From contig JANXVU010000164.1 of assembly GCA_025351485.1 (NCBI GenBank), forward strand, positions 1-64,000: a stretch of DNA of 64,000 nt, read 5' to 3'. Origin of the DNA: Candidatus Eiseniibacteriota bacterium (GTDB lineage Bacteria; Eisenbacteria; RBG-16-71-46; JACRLI01). Below are positions 9,409-18,707 of the stretch, in pieces; position 1 is the first letter of the stretch; every line of letters starts with the position of its first letter. The position numbers and the translations under genes were made by a program. Below the pieces are notes generated by a model. That model searched no databases. It worked only from the letters and a program-made list of their open reading frames with translations, and was not told the DNA's origin.

Positions 9409-10001
9409 GCGGAGACTTCGACGAGGACGAACTGCCGATCGTGCCGGATCTGGAAACGGATCCCGACGGCGATCCGGGGCCCGAAGGCGAGGTCGGGCCG
9501 CAGATCGTGGTGGTGGACGGCCCCACGGTGATCGAGGGGGCCGAGCCGCTGCGCGCGCTGTGGACCTCCGACCCCTCGGACGCCGCGCTGCGCCTGGTAA
9601 ATTTGTTGAGCTGGGCGGTGGGGGATGAGACGGTCGAGTTCTCGGTCTACTTCGAACCGGCGGTGCAGGCGCGCGCCGCGGAGATCGGCGTGCGCCGCGT
9701 GAACTCCCTTCGGTCCGAGGAGGGCCAGACGGTGGCCGAGGCGGTGATGGACGAGCTTCGGCGCCTGGACGAGGCGGGCCGGGCGGCGCAGACCACCGTG
9801 GTCACCTCGGACCTTGAAACCGCGCGCTTTGCCAATGAACGGGGGATCCGAACCAATCTGGCCGACCTGTTCGCCGCCAGCCTCCTCGGCGGCTCCAGCG
9901 CCACCGAAGAAGACGAGTTCATCAAGCCGCCCGGCCTGAGCCCCAGGGAGGAAGCGGAGTGGGACGCGTTCGTGGCGGAATGGAAGAAGGGTCGCAAGTA
10001 G
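9405..10001 (+). CDS. NYN/YacP-like RNase-fold domain protein
   Basis: 198 aa, starting at a GTG that overlaps the upstream TGA (GTGA), with a G-rich ribosome binding stretch before it. An acidic, proline-rich N-terminus (1-33) leads to QIVVVDGPTVIEGA, then a helical segment, EFSVYFEP, and TTVVTSDLETARFANERG, followed by an acidic tail. The Asp after the first strand and the TSD motif with a following NERG resemble NYN/PIN-like nucleases of the YacP (DUF901) type, which process RNA. The N-terminal VDGPTVI differs from the usual VDGYN, so activity is uncertain. No partner gene suggests a substrate. Confidence 0.5.
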   Translation: MSGDFDEDELPIVPDLETDPDGDPGPEGEVGPQIVVVDGPTVIEGAEPLRALWTSDPSDAALRLVNLLSWAVGDETVEFSVYFEPAVQARAAEIGVRRVNSLRSEEGQTVAEAVMDELRRLDEAGRAAQTTVVTSDLETARFANERGIRTNLADLFAASLLGGSSATEEDEFIKPPGLSPREEAEWDAFVAEWKKGRK

Positions 10002-10034
10002 GGGCCGGGACGGCGTTCCGACCGTGAAAAAAGA

Positions 10035-10065
10035 CAGCCGCCCCGCGGGCGGCTGCCTTTTTGTT
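10035..10065. terminator. Strong intrinsic terminator
   Basis: Arms CAGCCGCC (10035-10042) and GGCGGCTG (10048-10055) with a short loop, followed on the plus strand by CCTTTTTGTTTTGTT. An A-run (10027-10032) on the other side lets it also terminate the convergent minus-strand lipoprotein gene. Confidence 0.85.
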
Positions 10066-10086
10066 TTGTTACCGGAAAGCCGGCGG

Positions 10087-10944
10087 CTACTTCACCGGCA
10101 CCTTCACCGGCTCGGTGAGCGTGATCCCGAACTTGTGGCCTAGGGCCAGCACCACCGGTTCGCCGCGCGAGGACAGGGCCAGGCCTGCGCCCGCCGCGCC
10201 GCCGATCACAGCACCCTTCTTGGCGTCGCCCGCAGCGCTTCCGATCAGGCCGCCGATCAGGGCGCCCGCGCCGGTCTTGACCACGTCGCCCTTGGTGTTG
10301 CCGCCGGCTTCGTAGGAGAAGGGTTTGGCCGCGATGTCCACCTTCGCCCCGGAGTCCAGCTCCAGCTGGTCGAACGCCAGGGCCAGCATCGCCTTGCTCT
10401 TTCCGCGGCCGGTGGAGTTCACGCCGGTCACGTGGCCGTGCACCTTGGCCCCTGCCGGAACTGCGACCGCGCCATCCACCACGATCGCGTTACCGATGGT
10501 GGCGGTGAACAGGTCACCTTCCTTGGCCGTTTCGCTGGACAGTTCGGCATTCAGCGAGGCCACCCCCGCGGTGCCCACCGGCACCGTGGCGTAGCGCGTC
10601 ACAGGGGCCTTGGGTTCGTGCGTGGCGCCGGAGCCGCTGCCGGCCGAACCGCCGCCATTGGCATCATGGCCACCCGTGGGCTTGTGCGGCCGGCGTGACT
10701 GCCGGGGAGCGCTTCCCGGGCCGAGTTCCTTGCCGGTGCCCCTTTCGGCGTCCGACACGGTTGCTGCCGTTCCGGCGGCTCCGCCGGCCGGCGCCGCCTG
10801 GTTATTCGCGGCCAGTATGGAATCCCGCACCTGCTGGGCCGTCAGGGAGTCGCCCCCCTTCGTGGACAAGTCCTCCTGCTTCTTTGCGCAGCCGAAGGCC
10901 ACCAGGCCAACGACAAAAGCCACTGCCACAAAACGAGTTCCCAT
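10087..10944 (-). CDS. Glycine-zipper lipoprotein
   Basis: 285-aa lipoprotein: a hydrophobic N-terminus ends in a lipobox with FGCAKK. AGGAGGAGAAA lies at a good distance before the ATG. A disordered linker rich in Gly/Ala/Pro (about 45-115) follows. A compact domain (about 120-210) has PAGAKVHGHVTGV and LAFDQLELDSG, resembling domains in VirB10/TrbI-like and other envelope proteins. Near the C-terminus is a classic glycine zipper (GALIGGLIGSAAGDAKKGA, about 228-246), which often inserts in or spans outer membranes. Likely an outer-membrane-associated structural protein; role unknown. Confidence 0.7.
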   Translation of the reverse strand: MGTRFVAVAFVVGLVAFGCAKKQEDLSTKGGDSLTAQQVRDSILAANNQAAPAGGAAGTAATVSDAERGTGKELGPGSAPRQSRRPHKPTGGHDANGGGSAGSGSGATHEPKAPVTRYATVPVGTAGVASLNAELSSETAKEGDLFTATIGNAIVVDGAVAVPAGAKVHGHVTGVNSTGRGKSKAMLALAFDQLELDSGAKVDIAAKPFSYEAGGNTKGDVVKTGAGALIGGLIGSAAGDAKKGAVIGGAAGAGLALSSRGEPVVLALGHKFGITLTEPVKVPVK

Positions 10945-11061
10945 GAGTCTTTCTCCTCCTGGATCAGGTCCTACAGCCTTAACCCTTCCGGGGCGCTATG
11001 GTTCCGCCCCGGGTGGGGGCAGACGGTTAAGGAGTTGATCCAACAGATACATAAGTGGTAT

Positions 11062-11067
11062 ATTATA
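11062..11067 (-). promoter_or_regulatory. Consensus -10 element TATAAT on minus strand
   Basis: The AT-rich island at 11041-11075 is unusual for this GC-rich window and reads TATAAT on the minus strand, about 118 bp before the glycine-zipper lipoprotein ATG. No good -35 lies 16-18 bases upstream. An 8-bp inverted repeat (11097-11104/11117-11124) sits nearby. Confidence 0.35.
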
Positions 11068-11140
11068 GATTCGGTCAGGCCAAGATGGCCGGGGGCCGTG
11101 TCCCTACTGTAGCCCCGGGACACGCGGCTGTCACCATCCC

Positions 11141-11169
11141 TTGCGGGGTGCCGTCGGGGCGACTACTCT
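11141..11169 (+). promoter_or_regulatory. Promoter of the TMTC-like pair
   Basis: TTGCGG (11141-11146), 17-nt spacer, TACTCT (11164-11169). Transcription would start about 30 bases before the TTG start codon at 11207, leaving room for the AAGGAG ribosome binding site. Confidence 0.5.
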
Positions 11170-11206
11170 GTACCCTTGATTTCCCCGGACCTTAAGGAGC
11201 CATTCT

Positions 11207-13195
11207 TTGTCGAGCCAGGCGACCAACCCGAACCGCTTCGAGCTGCCCGAACTGACCGTCCCCGTGGGACTGGGCCTGGCCCTCGTCCTGGCCCTGCTGA
11301 CCTTCGGGCGGGCCACGTTCCAGGCCTTCCCGTTCGTCTGGGACGATCGCTCGGCCATCGCGGGCTCCACGGAAATGCAGGGCGGGCAGGTGGCGGCCGT
11401 GGCTCGCCAGGCGTTCATGGGCCCGGCCGACCCCGCGGACCACACCCACGCCTACAGGCCGGTCGCCGCGGTCAGTTTTGCCCTGAACTCGATGCTGACC
11501 GGCTACCGTTCGCCGGCCTTCCACGCCGTCAATCTGCTGCTGCACCTCGTGGCGGTGGCGCTCCTGTTCTTCCTGGCCCGGGCCAGCCTGGAGAGCGTGG
11601 CGGGGGCCGCGGCGGCCGCGGCGATGCTGGCATCGCATCCCCTGGCCGCCGGCGTGGTGGGCTGGGTCGCCGGGCGGGCCGAGCTGCTGGGGCTGGTGTT
11701 TGCCCTAGGCGCCGCGCTGGTCTATCGCCGGAGCACCTCTTCCGGGCGCGATTCGATCGGGCTCCTCGCAGCGGCCTGGGTCCTGGCGCTTCTTTCCATG
11801 TTGTCCCACGAGTCCGGCCTGGCGCTACTCCTGGCGCTGCCGCTCCTGGACCGGTGGGCCCCGGGATTCCAGCCGGCCAGGGGAATGGGCTCGTTCTTCT
11901 CGCGGCAGGGCGGCCTGTGGGCCGCGGCATTCCTGTACCTCGCGCTTCGGGTGCATGCCCATCCGGCCGGCCTGGATGCGGGGATCGGGTCCGAGGCCCG
12001 GCCGCTCTTCGCCGCCCTGACCATCGGCCGCGCCCTGTTCTACGACGTGCTGGTGGCGCTGCTTCCCCTGCTCACCACGGTGCTTTCGCCCCTGGTGGTG
12101 TCCGGGCCGCGTGGCCTTGAGGTGGTGAACGAGGGCTCCGGGGCCCTGGGCGCCCTGGCCGTTCCGGCGCTGCTGGTCATGCTGGCGCTCTCCATCGGGG
12201 TGCTCATGCGTCACCGCGCCGCGGGTGTCGGGCTGCTCTGGTTCTGGCTCGCCCTGTTGCCGCTGCTGGACCTGTCCATCGTCACCGCCACCACGCCCGA
12301 CCGGGCGCTGTACATTCCGCTGGCCGGCCTGTCGATCGCCTTCGGAGCCCTGGCCATGTGGCTTTTCCGGCGCCTCCCGAGCCCCCGGACCGCGCTGGTC
12401 GCGGTGCTGGGGATCCTGCTGGTCCACACCGGCGTGGGGATCGCGCGCGTGGGGCTCTGGAAAGACGAAGTGTCGCTGCCGCAGACGCTGGCCGCGCGTC
12501 ACCCGCAGAACTCCACGGCGCTGACCGAACTGGGCGCCGCCTACGGCCGCTCGGGCAAGACGGAGGAGGCGCTGAAGACCTTCCGCGCCGCGCGAAGCGT
12601 GGATTCGCTGGATGCCCGCGCGGCGTGCAACCTGGCGCTGGCCTATGTGCGCGCCGGCAAGCCCGATTCGGCGATCCTGGTGCTCGGGCCGGCGCTGCGC
12701 AACTCTCCCGGCATGCCGGAGCTGCACCTGGCCGCGGCCGAGGCGCTGCTGGCCAAGGGCGAAGTGGCCGAGGCGATGTCCTCGTACGCCGACGTGCTGG
12801 ACCACGACACCACCAACGTCACGGCCCACATGGGCATGGCCCAGATCTACTACGGCCAGCACCAGCTGCCGGAGGCGGTCATCGAACTGCAGCGCGCCCT
12901 GGAGTTCGCCCCAAGGGACCCGCGCATCCACAACAACCTGGGGCTCGTCTACTTCGTTGCCCGCAGGTTCGACGAGGCCGACAAGGAGTTTCGCCGGGCG
13001 ATCCAGCTCGACGGCTCGGTGTCCCAGTTCTACTACAACCTGGCCCGCCTCAAGTACCAGCAGGGCCAGTACGCCGAGGCGATGCCGCCGGTGCAGAAGC
13101 TCATGGAATTGCTTCCCGGCAACCCGGGGCCGCGCGCGCTGCGGGACACCATCCAGGCGCGGCTTTCACGCGGGGCCCCCCGCCAGGACCGGTAG
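11207..13195 (+). CDS. TMTC-like multi-pass membrane protein with TPR repeats (1)
   Basis: 662 aa, starting at TTG 11207, which is preceded by AAGGAG at a 7-nt spacing. The N-terminal about 420 residues form many hydrophobic segments typical of GT-C glycosyltransferases. Motifs include VWDD near residue 45, AYRPVAAV, HAVNLLLHLV and VGWVAGRAELLG, the pattern of TMTC/DUF1736 proteins, which in animals are protein O-mannosyltransferases. The C-terminal about 230 residues contain about six TPR units (for example AAYGRSGKTEEALKTF). Bacterial relatives are common in FCB/PVC-type genomes and are thought to modify exported proteins or lipids; the sugar and acceptor are unknown. A paralogue follows 21 bp downstream. 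Confidence 0.8.
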   Translation: MSSQATNPNRFELPELTVPVGLGLALVLALLTFGRATFQAFPFVWDDRSAIAGSTEMQGGQVAAVARQAFMGPADPADHTHAYRPVAAVSFALNSMLTGYRSPAFHAVNLLLHLVAVALLFFLARASLESVAGAAAAAAMLASHPLAAGVVGWVAGRAELLGLVFALGAALVYRRSTSSGRDSIGLLAAAWVLALLSMLSHESGLALLLALPLLDRWAPGFQPARGMGSFFSRQGGLWAAAFLYLALRVHAHPAGLDAGIGSEARPLFAALTIGRALFYDVLVALLPLLTTVLSPLVVSGPRGLEVVNEGSGALGALAVPALLVMLALSIGVLMRHRAAGVGLLWFWLALLPLLDLSIVTATTPDRALYIPLAGLSIAFGALAMWLFRRLPSPRTALVAVLGILLVHTGVGIARVGLWKDEVSLPQTLAARHPQNSTALTELGAAYGRSGKTEEALKTFRAARSVDSLDARAACNLALAYVRAGKPDSAILVLGPALRNSPGMPELHLAAAEALLAKGEVAEAMSSYADVLDHDTTNVTAHMGMAQIYYGQHQLPEAVIELQRALEFAPRDPRIHNNLGLVYFVARRFDEADKEFRRAIQLDGSVSQFYYNLARLKYQQGQYAEAMPPVQKLMELLPGNPGPRALRDTIQARLSRGAPRQDR

Positions 13196-13216
13196 CTTCC
13201 GGCCCGGAAACATGAC

Positions 13217-15187
13217 ATGCGACTGACCGTTCCCTTCGACATGGCCCGGCGCCGCCGGCTGGTGGAGCGCGATCGCACCCGCGATGCCGTGGCCACGCGC
13301 GCGTTCCGGGTGCTGGGGTGGCTCATCCTGTCCGCGGCCACCCTGTGGCTGTACCTGCCGTCTGTCCGCGGCGAACTGGTGTGGGACGACCTCGCCCGCA
13401 TCGGCGTGCCGTCGGCCTCCGGGCACGCGCCATGGTTTCGCGACGTGCTGCCCCGCGACCTGGGATTGGGCGCCGGCCCTGAACGGTACCGTCCGCTCAC
13501 GCAGCTCTCGCTGCGGGCCGACCTGAAGCGCGCCGCAGGAGATTCCGCCGCGTTCCACTGGACGTCCATCCTGCTGCACCTGTTCAACGTGTTGCTGGTC
13601 AATATGCTGGCGCGCCGTCTCCGGCTGACGCGCGGCGCCTCATGGTTTGCCGCGCTGCTCTTCGCGGTCTATCCGCTCGGTACACTGGCCGTGGGCCACG
13701 TCGGTGGCCGGGAGGAAGTTCTGGCGCTCACCTTCCTGTTGATGGCCTTCCTGCTGCACGCGTCCCGCCGGTGGATCTACGAGCCGGTCGCGGTACTGAT
13801 GTTCACGCTGGCGCTGCTGGCCCGGCCGGCGGCGGCCGGCGGCGGCCTGGTGATGATCGCCTGGGAGCTCAAGCGCGGCCGGCCGCTTCGCGAGGCCCTG
13901 GCCCGGCTGGCCCCCTACGCGGTGGTTGGGGCGGTGGTGCTGTTCGCTGTCCGCCGCCACTTCGGGACGCTGGGATTCATGTCGGGAATGGAAGGGGATC
14001 CGCGGGCGCTCTTGCGCACCGTGCCGGTCGCGTTCTACCGGCTGTTCCAGGTGATGCTCCGTCCCTATGCCGTGTCGGAGCCCTCGGTGCTCAACTTCCG
14101 CGGCGAAAACCTCGTGCCCTGGGTGGCGGCCTCCTGGGAGCCGCGCCTGCTGGCCGGTCTCGCGTTCACCCTGGCCTACGGGGCCGCCGTTTGGCTCACC
14201 GTGCGCGGCCGCGGCCGCGCGCTGGTCCCCATGGTGGCGCTGCCGGTGCTGTGGCTGCCGCTGGACAGCATTTTCTTCGGGCGCGCGTTCGACCTGACCC
14301 ACAACTTGTACGCGCCTTCGGTGGCGTTCGTGCTGCTCATGGCCCTGATGGTGGAGCGCGCCGGTTTCGAGGGCCGGGCCGGTGGAGTGCGGCGCGCGCT
14401 GGTGGCGGCGGCGGCCGCCCTGGTGGCGCTCTCGTTCGTGGTGGCCACGCAGGCGAGGCTGGGAGTGTGGCACGACGAGGGCACCGTCTATCTGGAGGCG
14501 ATGAACCGGTATCCTTCCGTGGCCGCCTATCATGCCGGTTACGGAACCTGGCTGGCCCGCAAGGGAGACGATCTTCCCGCGGTGGACGAGCTTCGCCGGG
14601 CGGTGGAGATGGACCCCACCCTGGCCGCGGCGCACTACAACCTTGGTCTTCTCCATGCTTCCCTGGCGCGCGACGGCGAGGCCGCCTCCTCGTTCGAGCG
14701 CGCCGCCGCTCTGGATCCCAGGGACCCGGACGCGCTCCTGGGCCTGGCCCGCGCCTGCCTGCGGCTCGACCGGCCGGCCGAGGCGCTGGCCTCCGCGCAG
14801 CGGGCGGTGGCCCTGGACGGGTCACGCGCCGACCTGCACGAGGCCCTGGGAATGGCGCGGATGGAACGGGGCGACCTGAGCGAGGCCGAATTGGAAGTCG
14901 AGCGCGCGATCCAATTGGAGCCGCGGGGAGCCCGCCATCATGCGGCCCTGGCGGCGGTACTGCGGCGCGCCCGCCGGCTGGAAGAATCCCTGGTGGTGGC
15001 CACCAACGCGGTGCGCCTGGACGGCCGGAGCCCCGAGGCGGCGCTGGAGCGCGCCCGCACGCTGGACGCCCTTGGCCGACGGGGGGAAGCCCTGGAAGAC
15101 CTGAACCGCTACCAGGCGCTGGTGCAGTACCCGGATCCTGCCGCGCTTCGTCTGCTGGAATCCCTCAAGCAGAAGCTGGGCCGCTAG
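13217..15187 (+). CDS. TMTC-like multi-pass membrane protein with TPR repeats (2)
   Basis: 656-aa paralogue of the preceding gene with the same order: basic cytoplasmic N-terminus, VWDD (near residue 56), RYRPLTQLSL, a hydrophobic LLHLFNVLLV segment, HVGGREEVLAL, several more membrane segments, then TPR repeats (about 430-640). Sequence identity to its neighbour is low outside these motifs, so the duplication is old. The acidic WDD pair and the YRP motif are the features conserved in TMTC-type GT-C enzymes. The two are probably co-transcribed and might act as a pair, but that is inferred only from adjacency. Confidence 0.8.
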   Translation: MRLTVPFDMARRRRLVERDRTRDAVATRAFRVLGWLILSAATLWLYLPSVRGELVWDDLARIGVPSASGHAPWFRDVLPRDLGLGAGPERYRPLTQLSLRADLKRAAGDSAAFHWTSILLHLFNVLLVNMLARRLRLTRGASWFAALLFAVYPLGTLAVGHVGGREEVLALTFLLMAFLLHASRRWIYEPVAVLMFTLALLARPAAAGGGLVMIAWELKRGRPLREALARLAPYAVVGAVVLFAVRRHFGTLGFMSGMEGDPRALLRTVPVAFYRLFQVMLRPYAVSEPSVLNFRGENLVPWVAASWEPRLLAGLAFTLAYGAAVWLTVRGRGRALVPMVALPVLWLPLDSIFFGRAFDLTHNLYAPSVAFVLLMALMVERAGFEGRAGGVRRALVAAAAALVALSFVVATQARLGVWHDEGTVYLEAMNRYPSVAAYHAGYGTWLARKGDDLPAVDELRRAVEMDPTLAAAHYNLGLLHASLARDGEAASSFERAAALDPRDPDALLGLARACLRLDRPAEALASAQRAVALDGSRADLHEALGMARMERGDLSEAELEVERAIQLEPRGARHHAALAAVLRRARRLEESLVVATNAVRLDGRSPEAALERARTLDALGRRGEALEDLNRYQALVQYPDPAALRLLESLKQKLGR

Positions 15188-15240
15188 AATCCCCCGCCCG
15201 CCGACACCTGCCTCGGAATAATTCGGCGGGTCGCATTTTA

Positions 15241-15269
15241 TTGACTTTTGGAACCCGCTCCACTAGCCT
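15241..15269 (+). promoter_or_regulatory. Promoter for the large BNR/FlgD-domain protein
   Basis: TTGACT (15241-15246), 17-nt spacer, TAGCCT (15264-15269). Start of transcription about 112 bases before the ATG at 15388. The -35 is 5/6 to consensus; the -10 has the TAnnCT form seen elsewhere in this window. Confidence 0.55.
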
Positions 15270-15387
15270 CTACAGCCACGCTGGACGGAACTCCAAATGC
15301 GCCCACGTCCGTCCCGCGCTCTCCCATCGAAGTCGGCACCCCGTTCCTCATCCGAGCATCCGTGCACCCTCACCGGAGGAGTCCCCT

Positions 15388-18300
15388 ATGACCTTGAAAC
15401 AGTTGGGTGCGGTTTGTCTCATCGCCGGCGCCTCGCTCTGCGCGCTGCTATCCGCGGCGCTGGCCGGTCCCCGCACCGATAACCGCCACCCCGTGGGCTG
15501 GGAGCGCATGCACCGCCCGGTCCGCGCCCAGCGCGCTCAGCTGGACCCCTACGGGACCGTCCAGATTCCCAAGGACATCCAGTCCTACTTTGACGGCGGC
15601 GCCGCGCCCGATGACCAGGTGGACAATCCAGAAGGCGACGGGCACGCTCCGCAGATCCTTCCGAACAACGGCCCCCGCCCGCAGCGCTCCGAACTGGTGG
15701 GCAGCAACGTGCGGGTAAACAACACCGCCGGCGACCCGGCGGGCATTTGCAACTCCGAGACCCACATGGCCGCCCTGGGAAACTACATGGTGGCCGGCTG
15801 GAACGACGGCCTGAACTTTGGCACGCCTCCCGGCAACTCCGGCTACTCCTACTCGGTCGACGGCGGGCTCTCGTGGATTGACGGCGGCGTGCCGCCCAAC
15901 ACCGGCTACCCGACCGGCCGCTACGAGGGCGATCCTGTCCTGGCGGTGGATAACGCCGGCAATTTCTACTACGCGAACCTGTTCACGCCCGACGGTTCCC
16001 AGTCCGGGCTCTCGGTCAACCACGGCAAGTTCGCCGGCTTTGTCTTCACCTGGGACCCGCCGGTGGTGCCGGTGCAGACGGCCACCGACTTCCTGGACAA
16101 GGAATGGATCGCGGTCGACCCGGTGAACGGGAACATCTACATGAGCTACACACGCTTCCTGGGCGCGGGCGGAGACCAGGTCGAGTTCACGTACTCCACC
16201 AACCAGGGCGCCACCTGGAGCGTTCCCCAGGTGCTCACCAACCCGGCGCTCATCGGCATCCAGGGCTCGCGCCCGGTGGTGGACGCCGCGCACGGGGTGC
16301 ACGTGATCTACTACGCCGAAGACAACTTCACCTTCGTGGACGGGCAGCGCATGCGCTCCTCCAGCGACATGGGCGTGACCTTCGGAGCCGAGGCCGTGGT
16401 GGCCGCGCCGATCTACACCAACTACGGCTCGGGCCCCCCGGGATACAACCGGACCAACTGCAACGGATTCGCGTCCGTCGCCGTGGACCGCTCCGGCGGC
16501 CCGCGCAACGGCAACCTGTACGCCACCTGGGCCGAGGCCGTCGACTTCTACGATGACAACCTGGGCGGCAACGGCGTGGTCAACGAGGTCGAGAACAACG
16601 GCACGCCGGCCACCGCCAACCCCTTCACCCTGGGCAACAACCTGCTGGGATCCCTGGCCAGCACCGCCGACCAGGACTGGTTCAAGTTCAACGCGGTCGC
16701 GGGCCAGACCGTGGAATTCTACATGGCCCCCAACGGCAGCGCCGAGGAAGGCTTCCTGCGACTGTTCGCCTTTGGCGGCGCCACCGCGCAGCGCGTGGCG
16801 GTGAGCCACTTCTCGGGCGGCCAGGCGGTGATCGTCTACACCATCCCCACCAGCGGCACGTACTTCCTGCGGGCGCTGAACTTCGACGGCGTGGCGACCC
16901 ACGTGGGCGCCTACGTGGTCTACACCGGGCTGCACTTGCCGGTGGTGGCCGACGTGGCGCGGGACTGCCGCGACGTGATGCTCACCTCTTCCAGCGACGG
17001 CGGCGCGACTTGGACGCCGCGCACCGTGGTGAACGACGATGCGGCGCTGTTCGACAACTCCTTCCCGGAAGTGGCAGTGGACGGCATCGGCAAGGTGCAC
17101 GTGGACTGGTATGACCACCGCAACGACCCCGGGTCGGGCATCCTGACTGACATGTACTACTCCCGCTCGCAGGACGGCGGCGCCACGTTCCCGGCCTCGG
17201 TGCGGATCAACGACGGCCCGTCGCTCAACTGGAGCAACGTCAGCAGCAATCTGCAGCCGAACATGGGCGACTACAGCGCGCTGGTCGCGGACGGGATGAA
17301 CGTGTACGGCAACTTCGCGGACGGGCGGCAGGGGAGCCCGGACTCGTGGTTCGTCCCGATCTCGGGCGGCTTCACGGTGCAGTGCCCGACGGCTGTGGGC
17401 GCGCGCTGCCCGGGCGACACGGTCAGTTACACCTACCACGTGTGCAGCAACGACCCGTTCCCGGCGTACCTGATTTTCAGCTACACCAACTCGGCGGGGT
17501 CCGATTGCGCGCGGACTGACAGCGCGCTGATCAACCCGGGCGAGTGCCGGGACATCAGCTTCAGCTGCGTGATTCCGCGCTGCACCAAGGACAACGAGAT
17601 CGTGTTCGCCGCCGCCTACAGCCTGTCCAACTGCCGCGACCAGGTGGTCCGCTGTTCGCTGACCCAGCCGGTCAATCACAACCAGCTGTACACCTTCGGC
17701 AATTGCGCCCAGGGCAGGATCGCCCAGCCCGGGGAGAGCGTCGCTCTGAACTGGAACTTCTGCGTGCAAGGCGTGCTGGTCTGCCCGGACTCGCTGTTCT
17801 GCGACCTGTTTGACTCGCAGGGCTGGCTCTTTTCGGGACCGCAACACCAGGAGGGCCCGCTGGCCCTCGGGTGCGTGGGTGCCGGTGGACAGATCGACGT
17901 TCCGGCGAACTGCGCGCCGGGCGACTCCACGATCGTCTACTTCATCTGCCACAACACGTGCGGCGACATCGTGGACACGTGCGCGACGGTCATCAAGTGC
18001 CAGCCGATCACTCCGGTGCGGATGACCAACATCGACATCGAGGCCGGCCACCGGTTCATCGAGGTGAAGTGGACCGCGTTCATCGAGGGCGCCTCGTCGT
18101 TCCGGGTGTCCCGCTCCGCGACCCGCGCGGGCAGCTACGCGCAGATCGGATCGGACATCGACGGCGGCAGGGGCAGCGACTTCTCGCTGCGCGACGAGTC
18201 GGTGCGCCCGGCCACCGAGTACTGGTACAAGGTCGGATACAACACGAGCGGCAACTGGACCTGGTCGCAGCCGATCCGGGTGAAGACCCCGGCGGCGGTG

Positions 18301-18573
18301 TTCTCGTTCAGCGCGGCCCGTCCCAACCCGACCCGCGGCGCCACACGCCTCGATTACGAAATCGAGCGCACCGGCACGGCCAGGCTGGAAATCTACAACC
18401 TGAACGGACAGCGCATCCGGACCCTGCTGGACGGCCCGGCGGAAGCCGGAACCGGATCGGTCACCTGGGATGGACGCACCGCCTCGGGCGACCGCGCTCC
18501 GGCGGGCGCGTACTTCGCGCGCCTCAGCTCGGCGGGCAAGGTGGCGAACCAGCGGATCATGCTGCTCCGATAG
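15388..18573 (+). CDS. Large secreted sialidase-fold protein with FlgD-like C-terminal domain
   Basis: 1061 aa from ATG 15388 (GGAGGA 7 nt upstream); in-frame codons further upstream are not a plausible N-terminus. Signal peptide 1-26 ends in ALAG. The middle has Asp-box strands (SVDGGLSW, STNQGATW, SSDGGATW, SQDGGATF) typical of sialidase-like propellers, and a pre-peptidase-type beta domain (about 395-510). Next is a Cys-rich region of about 200 residues (about 665-870) that may be disulfide-linked. A fibronectin-like module precedes the C-terminal 90 residues (ARPNPTRG, IYNLNGQRIRTL, APAGAYFARL), a FlgD/T9SS-type-A-like domain. Probably a surface-displayed or released protein; no enzyme activity can be claimed. 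Confidence 0.8.
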   Translation: MTLKQLGAVCLIAGASLCALLSAALAGPRTDNRHPVGWERMHRPVRAQRAQLDPYGTVQIPKDIQSYFDGGAAPDDQVDNPEGDGHAPQILPNNGPRPQRSELVGSNVRVNNTAGDPAGICNSETHMAALGNYMVAGWNDGLNFGTPPGNSGYSYSVDGGLSWIDGGVPPNTGYPTGRYEGDPVLAVDNAGNFYYANLFTPDGSQSGLSVNHGKFAGFVFTWDPPVVPVQTATDFLDKEWIAVDPVNGNIYMSYTRFLGAGGDQVEFTYSTNQGATWSVPQVLTNPALIGIQGSRPVVDAAHGVHVIYYAEDNFTFVDGQRMRSSSDMGVTFGAEAVVAAPIYTNYGSGPPGYNRTNCNGFASVAVDRSGGPRNGNLYATWAEAVDFYDDNLGGNGVVNEVENNGTPATANPFTLGNNLLGSLASTADQDWFKFNAVAGQTVEFYMAPNGSAEEGFLRLFAFGGATAQRVAVSHFSGGQAVIVYTIPTSGTYFLRALNFDGVATHVGAYVVYTGLHLPVVADVARDCRDVMLTSSSDGGATWTPRTVVNDDAALFDNSFPEVAVDGIGKVHVDWYDHRNDPGSGILTDMYYSRSQDGGATFPASVRINDGPSLNWSNVSSNLQPNMGDYSALVADGMNVYGNFADGRQGSPDSWFVPISGGFTVQCPTAVGARCPGDTVSYTYHVCSNDPFPAYLIFSYTNSAGSDCARTDSALINPGECRDISFSCVIPRCTKDNEIVFAAAYSLSNCRDQVVRCSLTQPVNHNQLYTFGNCAQGRIAQPGESVALNWNFCVQGVLVCPDSLFCDLFDSQGWLFSGPQHQEGPLALGCVGAGGQIDVPANCAPGDSTIVYFICHNTCGDIVDTCATVIKCQPITPVRMTNIDIEAGHRFIEVKWTAFIEGASSFRVSRSATRAGSYAQIGSDIDGGRGSDFSLRDESVRPATEYWYKVGYNTSGNWTWSQPIRVKTPAAVFSFSAARPNPTRGATRLDYEIERTGTARLEIYNLNGQRIRTLLDGPAEAGTGSVTWDGRTASGDRAPAGAYFARLSSAGKVANQRIMLLR

Positions 18574-18584
18574 TCCCATCAAGG

Positions 18585-18610
18585 TGAGGGGCGGGATGTT
18601 CCGCCCCTCA
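18585..18610 (+). terminator. First of two tandem hairpins after surface protein gene
   Basis: TGAGGGGCGG (18585-18594) pairs with CCGCCCCTCA (18601-18610) across a 6-nt loop, directly after the stop codon. No T-run follows; it is likely auxiliary to the next hairpin. Confidence 0.5.
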
Positions 18611-18623
18611 AGTGCCTCAAGTG

Positions 18624-18660
18624 AAAGGCCCCGGGGCTTGACTCCGGGGCCTTTCTTGTT
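18624..18660 (+). terminator. Intrinsic terminator
   Basis: AAAGGCCCCGG (18624-18634) and CCGGGGCCTTT (18644-18654) form a perfect 11-bp stem with a 9-nt loop, followed by CTTGTTG. This is the main terminator of the large surface-protein gene. Confidence 0.85.
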
Positions 18661-18707
18661 GAACTTGGTGGATCAGGATGGAGATTCACCCCGGGACGAG
18701 GGACGCC

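Noticed and set aside
15448-18582. A 1044-codon open frame on the minus strand
   Set aside because: Antisense to the large secreted protein with signal peptide, Asp-boxes and FlgD-like domain. No ribosome binding site or motif of its own.
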